DNA of 64,000 nucleotides from FACHB-T130 sp042747725 (GTDB taxonomy: Bacteria > Cyanobacteriota > Cyanobacteriia > Cyanobacteriales > FACHB-T130), in NCBI RefSeq assembly GCF_042747725.1, contig NZ_JBHZGO010000082.1, positions 83,160 to 147,159 on the forward strand, written 5' to 3'. A program made the position numbers and the translations under genes. Positions 43,469 to 53,045 of the stretch are shown piece by piece (position 1 is the stretch's first letter; each line of letters opens with the position of its first letter). The notes beneath the pieces are model-generated. The model had not been told where the DNA came from. It saw nothing but the letters and a program-made list of their open reading frames with translations, and ran no database searches.

Positions 43469-45592
43469 CTAGGTTAACCTGACCACTTCAACTTCACCAA
43501 TCACTGCTTGGGTTCCTTGGGAATTGCCAGATTCATTGCGTACTGGCAATGCTTGTCCGTTGCTGGACGAGTACCAACTTACTTCAAGACGGTAGCGATT
43601 GGCTGGTGTACCGGGTGCAACTGTAAGCTTATGAACATCGCGTAAGAATGTACCTGAAGTGACCTTATCTGTTGCAAAATAGCCATCCACCGGACGTGCA
43701 TCCGAACGGTTTTGAAGGTTTCCTTGAGCGTCGCGCAGACCGATGCCAATCGTGAAATCTGGCGGGAGTGGTGCTAAAAATTTCCAGTAGAATGTGACTA
43801 AAAGCTCCTCACCGGACGAGAGTTTAGATTGATTCAGTTCATAACCGAGCAATTGCACTTGCTCACCAAAAGACAGTTTGAGAGGAACCTGGATGCGTTC
43901 TAAATCCTCAGATAAAGGCACTGGGCCAGGATAAATTCGCGCATAATCAATATCGTGTAGCCGCACGGTGTGCAAAGGTTGCTGCGCGGCAAAGTAAGCG
44001 AGCATCTTTGGCTCTGGCAACTGACGCTGGAATTGGTTGTAGTACAACACTATGCGATTAGCCTTTGTCCAGGGTTGTTCGGGTTCGACGTACTTGTGGA
44101 TTGATATCGTTTGACCTTGGAAATAGGCGGCAAAAGCCGACCCAGACCAACTGGCTGCTACGATTTGTTTAGCATTGGGTGACTGATTCAACCATTTAGC
44201 CGCTAAGTCGAGACCCTCGCCTTGACCGATCATAAATATATGTTTGGCAGCACGCGAACCCCCCAGCAAAGGGTTGTAATAGCTCAGGTAGTAAGGGTAG
44301 TAGGGGATAAGGACGATAAGCTGCAACAGGAAAAGCGCAGTAGCTGTGGTTACGCCTCGGTGGATTCGCCATTTACCGATGTGATGCTTCCCGAAGCGAC
44401 GCCGCAGTGCCTCCGCGCCGCGTCCGACCCAAACTACCATTTCTAGCCAGCCAACCGCAGATAGCAGTGCTAGTACTGGCAAGAAAAGATTAATGTAACG
44501 GTCAATCTTACTGTCGCTGGCTGAGAGGATAAGCAGCACGCACAAGGGTACTAAAGCGAGTGCCGTTAGTTCCGGGATTTTCTTGTGGTGACGCCGCAGC
44601 TTGGGGATTAGCAATATTGTTAAAAATGCCAGCAACCCCACTTGCAGCACGGGTGAGAGACGATACGCTAGCACCAGCGGATAAAAAAGTAGTCCTGGCG
44701 AATCAGTTATTTGCCCTAAAAAGAAAAGTAAGCCTCTGCTAGACTCTTGTAACAGACCTTTATAAATCTGAGCCACAACATAAGAGGGTGACACCCACAT
44801 TGCAGGCCAAATCAGAACGATTGTCCCTAAAAGGCTCAATCCCCACCATCTGAGATCCGCCAACTGCTGCTTCCAACCCCTGGGAGGAAAGCTAGTTCGC
44901 CAGATTCCCAACTCAATCACCACGATCCAGAGGGCAACAGCTGGCAAGATAAATAGAGCCGTCACTTTTGTAGCTGTCGCCAGTCCCATAAATACCCCAG
45001 AGGCGACAAGCAAGTGGCGATGATAGCGCCGCAAGTAAAGTAAAAATAGTAGCAATGCCAAAATACTAAAATCAGCCATTAGCGCGTCAGTCGTGAGGTA
45101 GCGCTGATAAGCTAAAAAGAAGGGTTCTAGTAGCAGTAGGCTAAGAGAGCATAGCGCCACGGATTGCCCCAACAGCCGCTTCGTGAGGATATAAAAACCC
45201 ACCATACACCCTGAAGCGATCGCTGCCTGTAGCAAGCGTGGCAGCACGTAGAAGATGATGGGATGAACTTGGTTTAAGCAGGCATTCAGGTCTAGTGGCT
45301 GATTCAGACCTAGCAAACCTGGGAACTGCTGGTTCAACAGACAATTCACTAACATACTGCTGCCAATCACCCACATATTGGTGACGCCTGGATGATGACG
45401 GCGATAGGTGCCGGTTAAATCTCCCTCCAGTAAGTTCTGTATAAAGCTGCTACCGCGAGTCATCCACAACTGTTCATCGGAATTGATGGGAACGGTAATT
45501 GCACAGACACGTAGCGCCAGCGACACCAGGAAGATGCCGAATAAAAGGGGGGAGCATTTTATTTTGGTCAACACATTCCTTGAGCCGAACAA
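43469..45592 (-). CDS. GT39-like glycosyltransferase with extra C-terminal domain
   Basis: 707 residues. N-terminal PINSDEQLWMTRGSSFIQNL and TYRRHHPGVTNMWVIGSSML are the dolichyl-P-mannose-type signature (first-loop acidic pair, then HPGVT). About eleven transmembrane helices run to residue 420. Beyond them, a soluble segment (HDIDYARIYPGPVPLSEDLE) leads into a beta-rich domain of about 160 residues (QVQLLGYELNQSKLSSGEEL to AVIGEVEVVRLT), which looks carbohydrate-associated. It convergently abuts the preceding gene with 60 bp between. Substrate unknown. Confidence 0.85.
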   Translation of the reverse strand: MFGSRNVLTKIKCSPLLFGIFLVSLALRVCAITVPINSDEQLWMTRGSSFIQNLLEGDLTGTYRRHHPGVTNMWVIGSSMLVNCLLNQQFPGLLGLNQPLDLNACLNQVHPIIFYVLPRLLQAAIASGCMVGFYILTKRLLGQSVALCSLSLLLLEPFFLAYQRYLTTDALMADFSILALLLFLLYLRRYHRHLLVASGVFMGLATATKVTALFILPAVALWIVVIELGIWRTSFPPRGWKQQLADLRWWGLSLLGTIVLIWPAMWVSPSYVVAQIYKGLLQESSRGLLFFLGQITDSPGLLFYPLVLAYRLSPVLQVGLLAFLTILLIPKLRRHHKKIPELTALALVPLCVLLILSASDSKIDRYINLFLPVLALLSAVGWLEMVVWVGRGAEALRRRFGKHHIGKWRIHRGVTTATALFLLQLIVLIPYYPYYLSYYNPLLGGSRAAKHIFMIGQGEGLDLAAKWLNQSPNAKQIVAASWSGSAFAAYFQGQTISIHKYVEPEQPWTKANRIVLYYNQFQRQLPEPKMLAYFAAQQPLHTVRLHDIDYARIYPGPVPLSEDLERIQVPLKLSFGEQVQLLGYELNQSKLSSGEELLVTFYWKFLAPLPPDFTIGIGLRDAQGNLQNRSDARPVDGYFATDKVTSGTFLRDVHKLTVAPGTPANRYRLEVSWYSSSNGQALPVRNESGNSQGTQAVIGEVEVVRLT

Positions 45593-45694
45593 AAATCTTT
45601 CTCTCTAGGAAGTGTAGCAGCCTTCTACAGCAATCTTATTTGAATTGTGAACAGGAACATATTAAAAAAGTTTATTTTCCGTACAATAGTTCCA

Positions 45695-47347
45695 TCACTT
45701 CAAACGTCCAGAACGTAGGATACTAACAATTAACCACAACCCTAAGAAACTAGCAGCAGCAAATAGACCATTGCTTAACAAAGATAGCCCACCGCCGGTT
45801 TGAGCGTTGCTGGAGATAATTGCCGCCCCGATAATCAGCGAACCCACTACAACACTGAAGGAAAGGCGGTTAGCAGAATTCTCCAAACTGCGACGGAATG
45901 GAATGATGTCTGGCATCTTTATATTCCACTTCAAAGTTTCAGTAGTGATTCTTTCGAGCAGCAACTCCACTTGGCGGGGAGATTCCAAAGACAAACTTTT
46001 GATATCTAAAGCTGTTCTCAGCAAAGCTTGCACCGGGTCATCTCCGAATAGTTGACGCCGGAATAAATCGGTCATCAATGGCTTAATTTCCTCGATGAGA
46101 TTCAACTCTGGGTCAAATAAATGCCCTGTGCCCTCCAAATTCGCTAGAGTTTTTGAATATAAACCCATGTTGCTAGGCAACCGGATTTTATTGTCGCGGG
46201 CGATTTGCAACACTTCATAAAAAACTTGACTCAAATTGATTTGCGCCAGACTCAGGTTGTAATATTTTCGCAACAGCTTGTCAAAGTCAGTTTCTAACTT
46301 CGCCAAATTTGCCGGGTGAGCCGATTCAGCTAATTGCAAAGTCAACTGACTACAGCGACGGGCATCAATATTGGCGATCGCTAACAGCATCTCTGTTAAA
46401 ATCTGCTGAGTGCGGGGGTCTAGTCGCCCAATCATCCCAAAGTCAAGCAGCGCTACGCGACCATCTCTCAGATAAAAAATATTGCCCGGATGCGGGTCAG
46501 CATGAAAGAAGCCGTCAATATACAACTGCTGAAAGAAAACGCGACACAGTAGCCGAGTGATGTCTCGCCGCTGGTCGCTGGGGCTTTTACCGTCGTTGAT
46601 TTGCTCGAAATTCGCCTCTAACAGCGGCACCCCATCTAGCCACTCCAGCACCAATAGCTTTTGGGTGGTTAACTGCCAAATAATTTCCGGAATTACCACC
46701 TGCTTCGGGTCAAACCAGCGACTGGTAGATAAATTGCGGCGCAGCTGGTTGGTGAAGTTGGCTTCTTGGATAAAATCAAGCTCAGCCAGCAAAGCATTAG
46801 AAAATTCGTCAGCTAAAGCGACAATATCAATATCTGGCCCAATATCGGTGCGAGCAACTAAATCTGCTAAACCTTTAATGATGGAAATATCTTGAGAGAT
46901 AATCGCATCAATTCCAGGTCGCTGCACCTTCAGAGCCACTTCCCGCCCATCTGCTAAAGTAGCTCGATGAGTCTGAGCAATTGAACCAGCGGCAACTGCC
47001 ACCGGGTTGATGGTGCTGAAAACTTCCTCCATTGGACGGTCTAATTGCTTCCGAATCACCACTTCCACCTCTGACCAGGGTACCGGCGGCACCTCAGATT
47101 GAAGCGTTGACAGTTTTTCAATGTAGTCCGCCGAGAGTAAGTCAGGGCGAGTCGAGAGCAGTTGTCCCAGCTTGACATAGACCGGCCCCAAATCCACTAA
47201 GATGTTGCGGAGGACGGCGGGGGTCGGCAGTCTCGGTTCATCAGCTTTGCCGCCAGTCAAGAGCCGTCTCATGTAGTCCCAACCGTTGCGGAAGACGACT
47301 TCAAGGATTTCTCTCTGGCGAGAAGTGGTTTGGGTTAAGGAAAACAC
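45695..47347 (-). CDS. ABC1/UbiB-family atypical kinase
   Basis: 550 residues. KxGQ motif VYVKLGQLLSTRPDLL, Ala-rich nucleotide loop AVAAGSIAQTHRA, the Lys strand VALKVQRPG, catalytic DGFFHADPHPGNIFYL and the metal-binding ALLDFGMIGRL are all present. The C-terminus has two or three hydrophobic segments (SVVVGSLIIGAAIIS, LFAAASFLGLWLIVSIL) that anchor it in a membrane. The family supports prenylquinone metabolism (UbiB, plastid ABC1K); in cyanobacteria it likely acts on plastoquinone or tocopherol levels. Several paralogues per genome are usual. Confidence 0.93.
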   Translation of the reverse strand: MFSLTQTTSRQREILEVVFRNGWDYMRRLLTGGKADEPRLPTPAVLRNILVDLGPVYVKLGQLLSTRPDLLSADYIEKLSTLQSEVPPVPWSEVEVVIRKQLDRPMEEVFSTINPVAVAAGSIAQTHRATLADGREVALKVQRPGIDAIISQDISIIKGLADLVARTDIGPDIDIVALADEFSNALLAELDFIQEANFTNQLRRNLSTSRWFDPKQVVIPEIIWQLTTQKLLVLEWLDGVPLLEANFEQINDGKSPSDQRRDITRLLCRVFFQQLYIDGFFHADPHPGNIFYLRDGRVALLDFGMIGRLDPRTQQILTEMLLAIANIDARRCSQLTLQLAESAHPANLAKLETDFDKLLRKYYNLSLAQINLSQVFYEVLQIARDNKIRLPSNMGLYSKTLANLEGTGHLFDPELNLIEEIKPLMTDLFRRQLFGDDPVQALLRTALDIKSLSLESPRQVELLLERITTETLKWNIKMPDIIPFRRSLENSANRLSFSVVVGSLIIGAAIISSNAQTGGGLSLLSNGLFAAASFLGLWLIVSILRSGRLK

Positions 47348-47482
47348 GGGTTTTGCGAATGAAATTATGGAGTTATGGAAGTATGGCTAATGGCTCTTGA
47401 ACAATTAGCAATTCGCCATTAGCAATCATCCTTATTATTAATACTTCATACTTCCAACTTCTGCCTTCCCTTGGAGGGTAGA

Positions 47483-48544
47483 TTACAGCAACTTTTCTAG
47501 ATTGGGGTCAGCCCGTAGCAACTCAAGAACCTTTTTGATTTCTTGGGTGCGGTCTTTTTTGACAATCAGGGTAACATTGCGATCGCGCACAATCACCACA
47601 TCCTCCATCCCAATCGTCACAATTACCTCATCCTCACCCTCGGCGTAGAGAATCGCCCCTTGCGTATCCATTCCCACATGAGTCGCCAGTTCCACGTTGG
47701 GCTTATCCCCTTTCAGCAATCGTTCGATGGCGTTCCAATCTCCCAAATCATCCCAACCGAAAGACACTGGCAGCACATAAGCTAGCTGCGTCTTCTCCAT
47801 CAGCGCATAGTCAATACTCTTCTTCGGCATCTGAGAATAAGCTTCGACACCTTTTTCTTCGAGAAGATTCATCATTTCCGGCGCGTAAGTGCGAAGTTCA
47901 TCTAGCACTACCCCAGCTTGGAAAATGAACATTCCGCTGTTCCAGCTGAATCGACCCGTTGCCAGAAACTCCTCCGCCGTCGGGCGGTCGGGTTTTTCCG
48001 TGAATCGGCTGACGCGGTAGGCGGGAAATTCCCCAAACTTGCCAATTTCTTCCCCTTGCTCAATGTAACCATAGCCCGTAGATGGATAATTCGGCTTAAT
48101 CCCCAACGTCACAATCGACGGCTGAGTTGCTGCCAAACCTGCACCGGCTTCCAGAGTTTGTTGAAAAGCCTTCTCGTCAGCAATCCAGTGGTCCGCAGGG
48201 AAAAAGCCCACAACAGCCTTTTCTCCATACCGCTTGGCAATTTCCAGCGTTGTCCAAGCGACGGCTGGGGCAGTATCGCGCCCCTCTGGTTCAACGAGCA
48301 AATTTTCTACTGATAGCTGGGGCAGTTGTTCTTTCACCCCATCTGCCAGCACAGCCGAAGTCACGACCCATAGCTTCTCCCAGCCTCCAGCCAGAGACAA
48401 CAATCGGTCAGCAGTCGCTTGCAGCAAACTCTTGCCGCTGCCATCCAAACTTAAAAACTGCTTGGGTCGGTGCTTGCGGCTGAGGGGCCAGAAGCGTTCC
48501 CCTTTACCACCGGCGAGAATTACAGGTATTAGCGATTGATTCAT
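47483..48544 (-). CDS. manC: Mannose-1-phosphate guanylyltransferase
   Basis: 353 residues. The nucleotidyltransferase signature ILAGGKGERFWPLSRKHRPK is followed by QFLSLDGSGKSLLQAT, FFPADHWIADE, FTEKPDRPTAEEFLATGRFS and WNSGMFIFQAGVV. The protein stops after the sugar-nucleotide core plus a short C-terminal beta segment (ENVTL-type IVRDRNVTLIVKKDRTQEI), so the phosphomannose isomerase domain of bifunctional ManC/AlgA enzymes is absent. It makes GDP-mannose for fucose or mannose polysaccharides, in keeping with the envelope genes around it. It is upstream of, and divergent from, the LCP gene. Confidence 0.92.
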   Translation of the reverse strand: MNQSLIPVILAGGKGERFWPLSRKHRPKQFLSLDGSGKSLLQATADRLLSLAGGWEKLWVVTSAVLADGVKEQLPQLSVENLLVEPEGRDTAPAVAWTTLEIAKRYGEKAVVGFFPADHWIADEKAFQQTLEAGAGLAATQPSIVTLGIKPNYPSTGYGYIEQGEEIGKFGEFPAYRVSRFTEKPDRPTAEEFLATGRFSWNSGMFIFQAGVVLDELRTYAPEMMNLLEEKGVEAYSQMPKKSIDYALMEKTQLAYVLPVSFGWDDLGDWNAIERLLKGDKPNVELATHVGMDTQGAILYAEGEDEVIVTIGMEDVVIVRDRNVTLIVKKDRTQEIKKVLELLRADPNLEKLL

Positions 48545-48797
48545 TTTTGGCTTTAGCCGATTCTTTTTGGCTCTATGTTAACCTTGCGTTGATGTGTCAG
48601 CCTAGCAACCTTTGTGCCCACTCCCGATCAAACGCCTCGTGCAACTTCTCCTCACTTTTTGTACAAACAAGCTGAAGGCACCGCTGCGATGCAATGTCAT
48701 TTCCTTTGGGAGATGGAGAACCTGAAGTTATAATCCACCTTGGAAATAAGTCTCCAGAAAGATACAGATAGGCTGAGGTTGTGGTGGTGAGGTAAAC

Positions 48798-50240
48798 GTG
48801 GAAGAAGGTATCAAACAGTCTCAAACCAGTCCAGACCACGAAACGTCTAAGGGTTCTGGCAATCAGCAGGCATATCCCCCTACAGATGCCGTTGATGACG
48901 ATCCCGATCCCTCACCCCAATCGCAGACAGGCGATGTGGCAAATGAGGTTTCGCCCCAAAAAAATAGCTTGGGGCGGCGCTTGTTATGGATCGCTGCCTT
49001 TATCATCACAGCAACAGTTTCTGCCACAGTAGGAGCAACTTTAGCACTGATTACCCCTTTGTCGCCGATCGTTGCCTCCCATACTCCAGGGCAAAAGACC
49101 GCGACTGATGGATGGGGTAGGGGCTTTCAGTACCGTCTGGCGCGACCCGTCAATGTCCTGGTCATGGGGATTGACCGCCTCCACAACTCACCGGACAACT
49201 CACCGGATAATTTCACCGGCAACAGCGATACGATGCTGCTGTTGCGGTTAGACCCAATCGACCATTCTGTGAAAATGCTTTCCATTCCACGAGATACGCG
49301 AGTGGAAATTCCGGGCGTTGGTTTTAATAAGATCAACCAGGCGAATGTCAATGGGGGCGCAGCCTTATCCGCACGGGTTGTCAGCCGCACCTTAAACAAC
49401 GTGCAGATCGATCGATACGTGCGAGTCACCACCGATGCCTTTCGGGAGTTAGTGGATTTGGTGGGCGGAATTGAGGTATTTGTTCCTCGCCCCATGTCCT
49501 ATGTAGACGAAACCCAAAAACTCAAAATCGATCTTTCCCCAGGCTGGCAAACTCTCAATGGCGACCAAGCAGAACAATTTGCGCGGTTCCGGAATGACCA
49601 AAACGGCGATATTGGTCGGGTTCAGCGACAGCAAGCCCTTCTCAAGTCGTTGCGGCAGCGTCTGACGAACCCAGCCGTATTGCCTCGTTTGCCTCAACTA
49701 ATCCGGGTGATGTGGAAGTACGTTGACACTAACCTCAGCTTGGAAGAAACGCTAGCACTGGCAAATTTTGGCATCAACTTGGAGCAAGATGATTTCAAAA
49801 TGGTGTTGTTGCCCGGTCGATTCAGCGACCCCAAGGAGTACATTGCCAGCTATTGGATTTTGGATTCAGCGGGGAGAGATCGAATTATGCGCCAATATTT
49901 TGGACAAGAAACGACTCTGGCATCTGTAGAATCAAGCCGTTCTCTTAGCACTCTGAGAATTGCGATCCAAAATGCCACCGAGCAGCCTAATATCGGTTAT
50001 CGCGTTTCTGAATATCTGGCGGCTAAGGGATTTACGAATGTTTATGTTGTGAATGATTGGCCCGACCGCGAACGCCAAACTCAAATTATTGTGCAGCAAG
50101 GGGACTTAACAAAAGCAGCGGCTTTGAAAAGAGTGTTGGGCGTCGGTCATATTGAAGCAGCTTCTACGGGTGATTTGGAATCTGATATCACCCTGCGAGT
50201 GGGTGAAGACTGGCTCAATACAATTAAAAATGTAAAATGA
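48798..50240 (+). CDS. LytR-CpsA-Psr (LCP) family glycopolymer ligase
   Basis: 480 residues starting at GTG 48798, which follows GTGAGG at a spacing of 5-6. A cytoplasmic, acidic N-terminus precedes one transmembrane helix (about 56-80). The LCP core (about 115-290) has VNVLVMGIDR, SDTMLLLRLD, LSIPRDTRVEIPG with the conserved Arg-Asp, NKINQANVNGG, VDLVGGIEVFVPRPM and FARFRNDQNGDIGRVQRQQA. A C-terminal LytR_C domain (about 390-455, RIAIQNATEQPNIGYRVSEY) follows. LCP enzymes join polyprenyl-linked glycopolymers to the wall; in cyanobacteria the acceptor may be peptidoglycan polysaccharide. Confidence 0.93.
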   Translation: MEEGIKQSQTSPDHETSKGSGNQQAYPPTDAVDDDPDPSPQSQTGDVANEVSPQKNSLGRRLLWIAAFIITATVSATVGATLALITPLSPIVASHTPGQKTATDGWGRGFQYRLARPVNVLVMGIDRLHNSPDNSPDNFTGNSDTMLLLRLDPIDHSVKMLSIPRDTRVEIPGVGFNKINQANVNGGAALSARVVSRTLNNVQIDRYVRVTTDAFRELVDLVGGIEVFVPRPMSYVDETQKLKIDLSPGWQTLNGDQAEQFARFRNDQNGDIGRVQRQQALLKSLRQRLTNPAVLPRLPQLIRVMWKYVDTNLSLEETLALANFGINLEQDDFKMVLLPGRFSDPKEYIASYWILDSAGRDRIMRQYFGQETTLASVESSRSLSTLRIAIQNATEQPNIGYRVSEYLAAKGFTNVYVVNDWPDRERQTQIIVQQGDLTKAAALKRVLGVGHIEAASTGDLESDITLRVGEDWLNTIKNVK

Positions 50241-50332
50241 ATTGAAGAACCGTCTTATTTTTATCTTTGATTATAGGCTAAGCTTGAGAACCTCAAAAAG
50301 AACAAATTCCTGTTTAATTTTTCATTAATTCT

Positions 50333-50863
50333 ATGCAACCTTTAACTTTAAAAGCAATTAAAAACTTTGTGGGGCGTGTGCTTAGCGCTATCTTGCTGTT
50401 AGCTTTAGCATGGCTGTGGGTGATGTTGAGTGCTACTCCCGCTTTTGCTCAGGCAGGGGCAATTAATTACACCAATATTAATTTGGAAAATCGGGATTTC
50501 TCGAATGCTGATTTAGTCGGTGGTGTATTTGTGGCGGCTGAAATGCGAGGAACAAACTTCCAGGGAGCTGACCTTACTAATGCGATTCTGACTAAGGGAG
50601 TTTTATTAAAAGCAAATCTGGAAGGGGCAAACCTGACTGGGGCTTTGGTAGACCGAGTTACGTTGGACGAGGCTAATTTAACGAACGCCATTTTAAAGGA
50701 AGCGACGTTGACGCGGACTCGCTTCTACGACACCACCATTACTGGCGCTGATTTTACGGATGCGCTGATTGACCGCTACGAAGTGGCTCAGCTCTGTCAG
50801 CGAGCAGAGGGTGTGAACCCAGTGACGGGTGTTTCTACGCGGGACAGCTTAGGCTGTCGCTAA
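50333..50863 (+). CDS. Lumenal/periplasmic pentapeptide-repeat protein
   Basis: 176 residues. A signal peptide (hydrophobic LSAILLLALAWLWVML, then ATPAFAQA cleavage near 43) is followed by about 18 pentapeptide units of the A(D/N)LXX type, e.g. NADLVGGVFVAAEMRGTNF and GADLTNAILTKGVLLKANLE, forming a right-handed quadrilateral beta-helix. The C-terminal YEVAQLCQRAEGVNPVTGVS and a final CR hold two cysteines, as in thylakoid-lumen pentapeptide proteins, so a disulfide cap is likely. Function unknown. Its last 15 bp overlap the convergent SGNH hydrolase gene. Confidence 0.88.
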   Translation: MQPLTLKAIKNFVGRVLSAILLLALAWLWVMLSATPAFAQAGAINYTNINLENRDFSNADLVGGVFVAAEMRGTNFQGADLTNAILTKGVLLKANLEGANLTGALVDRVTLDEANLTNAILKEATLTRTRFYDTTITGADFTDALIDRYEVAQLCQRAEGVNPVTGVSTRDSLGCR

Positions 50864-51586
50864 GCTGTCGTTCGCCAATTGTTGCATTGGCTCCCAGTTG
50901 AGGACATCTTGGAGTAATGCCTGATAGCCTGCGACATTGGGGTGGAGTCCGTCTTCGGTAAGATGCGATCGCCACCAATCTTCACCCCGATTCGTCCACA
51001 GCTCGAAAATATCCAGATAAGGAATCTGTCGCGCCTGACACGCTAGCCGCGTTGCTTCTTTATAGCGATATTGATCGGCGTGATTGTAGTAAAAACAGTC
51101 GAGAAATGGCATTTTCGCCTCATCCACCGGCACCATCCCCACAAAGAGTACCGGACAGAATCTTTGCGTTAGCGTTGCGGTAGCGCTCTGAGTACATCGC
51201 TCCAGCAACAAAGCCATTTCTGTTTTGAAAACTTCAAAGTCGGTAAAATTCCGCCCCGTCGGTCGAGCCAGCCGAGCCGAATCATTGACTCCGACTGATA
51301 GAATAATCGCATTGGGTACGCGATTTCTCAGTTCACCCCGATGGCGAAACTCCTGCTCTAACCGCTGTTGCACTTGGCTAATGCCGTCACCCCGGACACC
51401 CAAGTTGTAGAGAACGTGTCCCGGACTATCTGGCAGCATCCAGCGACGCCGCAGCCGCTCTACCCATCCGCCACCTTCCGGATCGCCGAATCCATAAACA
51501 ATACTGTCTCCCAGTGCCACAAGCTTCAGCGGATGGCGATCGCTTTCAGGGAACGGCTTAATCGTAGGAGCAACAAGTGTTTGCAT
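50849..51586 (-). CDS. SGNH/GDSL-family hydrolase
   Basis: 245 residues from ATG 51584-51586 (MQTLVAPTIKPFPESD); an upstream ATG at 51625 adds a hydrophobic-poor 13 residues and lacks support. SGNH blocks: VALGDSIVYGFGD (block I nucleophile Ser), LGVRGDGISQVQQRL (block II Gly), ILSVGVNDSARLARP (block III Asn) and EDGLHPNVAGYQALL (block V Asp-His). Esterase or lipase of broad possible substrate, such as acylated polysaccharide. Tail-to-tail overlap of 15 bp with the pentapeptide gene. Confidence 0.9.
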   Translation of the reverse strand: MQTLVAPTIKPFPESDRHPLKLVALGDSIVYGFGDPEGGGWVERLRRRWMLPDSPGHVLYNLGVRGDGISQVQQRLEQEFRHRGELRNRVPNAIILSVGVNDSARLARPTGRNFTDFEVFKTEMALLLERCTQSATATLTQRFCPVLFVGMVPVDEAKMPFLDCFYYNHADQYRYKEATRLACQARQIPYLDIFELWTNRGEDWWRSHLTEDGLHPNVAGYQALLQDVLNWEPMQQLANDSLATA

Positions 51587-51809
51587 GGACTGTAATCTCG
51601 AATTTATTTTCAGAATGATATACATTGATAAGAATCTACATAATATTAAGCGATTCTTTGTCTATAAAGAAATTCTTCGGTGAATCTTTGTGCGGTGCTA
51701 ACAGCCACAAAAACTGGGGACTCCTGCTAGACTGAAGGGTGCAAGCTGACAGTAGGGTCGCGCGACTGTGCGCCTCTACTCACGAACAACAATTAACAAC
51801 TAATACAAC

Positions 51810-52040
51810 GTGATACAAAAGCGTTACAAGTTTGATACAACCGAAGTTTTAATCCGGGCTGAAGAGCTGGTGAGTGCCGCTTCCAATCGCTACCGGATTA
51901 CAGTTCAAGTGGCGAATCGTGCTAAGCGCCGTCGCTATGAAGACTTTGACAATGTTGACGATCCGATGATGAAGCCAGTGCTGCGGGCGATTCTGGAAAT
52001 GTCCGATGAGCTAACACAACCGGAAATTATTGGCGATTAG
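51810..52040 (+). CDS. rpoZ: RNA polymerase omega subunit, cyanobacterial type
   Basis: 76 residues from GTG 51810. The core AEELVSAASNRYRITVQVAN and RAKRRRYEDFDNVDDPMMKP, then VLRAILEMSDELTQPEIIGD, match the cyanobacterial omega subunit nearly throughout. Known role: assembly of the core polymerase and sigma selection. The next gene lies 19 bp downstream on the same strand and may be co-transcribed. Confidence 0.93.
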   Translation: MIQKRYKFDTTEVLIRAEELVSAASNRYRITVQVANRAKRRRYEDFDNVDDPMMKPVLRAILEMSDELTQPEIIGD

Positions 52041-52059
52041 ATAAAAGACAAGAGGCAAG

Positions 52060-52689
52060 ATGAAGCGACAACCCAGAAAATTTCCCAGGCGAATGCTGCG
52101 TTTTGCCGTTGCTTTTCTAACGGCGCTATTCTTATTCCCTTGGGGAAGCATCTTTCATCCTTCATCCTCGATTTTTCATTTTTCCGAACCGCCTGCCATT
52201 GCCCAGATGTACGGAACACAGGATGTCTGGCGGCAAGTTTATCAACGCCTACCGGATTTGCCACTAGAAAATCAATACATCAGTAAGGAAACCGGCAAGC
52301 AGGCATCTGAAAATACCCTCGTGGGGCGGATTATCCGGTATCACGTGTATGTAAAATCACGTCCGCCCAATTATCGGCTGGACTGGAAACTGACTTTGGC
52401 GGACTATCTGGGCGCAAACGAACTGATACAGGAGTCGCTATATCCAGGTTATGATACGTTGCAGAAAAATCCCATGCAGAGCGATCGCGCTGTCATAGAA
52501 CGCCTGAATCGAGTGCAACGAGACGCCTTAGTTCAAGTCTTAGTTAGCCTGTTCACTCCCAATTCTCAGCAGCAGGCACCAGTACCTTCTCCCAGCGCTT
52601 CACCTCAGCCACAGGCAGCACCCAAACCCAGCGGCGGGGTAGCACTGCCCCAACCGGGAGATGCTCAGAAATTAAAAATTAAAAATTAA
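52060..52689 (+). CDS. Secreted protein of unknown function downstream of rpoZ
   Basis: 209 residues. A basic N-terminus (MKRQPRKFPRRMLRF), hydrophobic helix (AVAFLTALFLFPWGSI) and AIAQ cleavage site near residue 49 form a signal peptide. The mature part has VWRQVYQRLPDLPLENQYIS, then RIIRYHVYVKSRPPNYRLDW and ESLYPGYDTLQKNPMQSDRA; the last 40 residues are Pro/Ser/Gln-rich. I do not recognise a named family, though the tight linkage after rpoZ suggests a conserved cyanobacterial neighbour. The KLKIKN end may be set by an AT-rich repeat that follows. Confidence 0.7.
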   Translation: MKRQPRKFPRRMLRFAVAFLTALFLFPWGSIFHPSSSIFHFSEPPAIAQMYGTQDVWRQVYQRLPDLPLENQYISKETGKQASENTLVGRIIRYHVYVKSRPPNYRLDWKLTLADYLGANELIQESLYPGYDTLQKNPMQSDRAVIERLNRVQRDALVQVLVSLFTPNSQQQAPVPSPSASPQPQAAPKPSGGVALPQPGDAQKLKIKN

Positions 52690-53045
52690 AAATTAAAGAA
52701 AAAATTTTTAATTACTAGGGCTTACACCAGGAAATACCAAATAAGTAGGCGGATACGATTAAATTGAAGATGTTCGTAGGTTGGGTTGACGTAGGAAACC
52801 CAACATCTGCATGGGTTACGCGATCGCTAACCACTACTACAAATAATTAATCTCACCACCTACTTATGAAGTACGGGTTTGGGGCATTCAAACTTCATTT
52901 TTTGACGATTTTTTAGCGATCGCTATATATCTGAAGTTAATCTCCAAAAGCCTGAAACGACCGAATTTAATTAATACACATGATGGTAAATTTGTACAGT
53001 GCGTAAGTCCTAGATTCTGCTAATTTTTAATTTTTAATTACTTTC
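52690..53045. other. AT-rich non-coding region with TTTTTAATT repeats and a GTTGGGTT palindrome
   Basis: AAATTAAAA-type repeats at about 52669-52715 and near 53020-53036 are inverted relative to each other. A GGTTGGGTTGACGTAGGAAA unit followed by CCCAAC (about 52778-52803) belongs to the dispersed palindrome family. No gene is seen. Confidence 0.5.
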
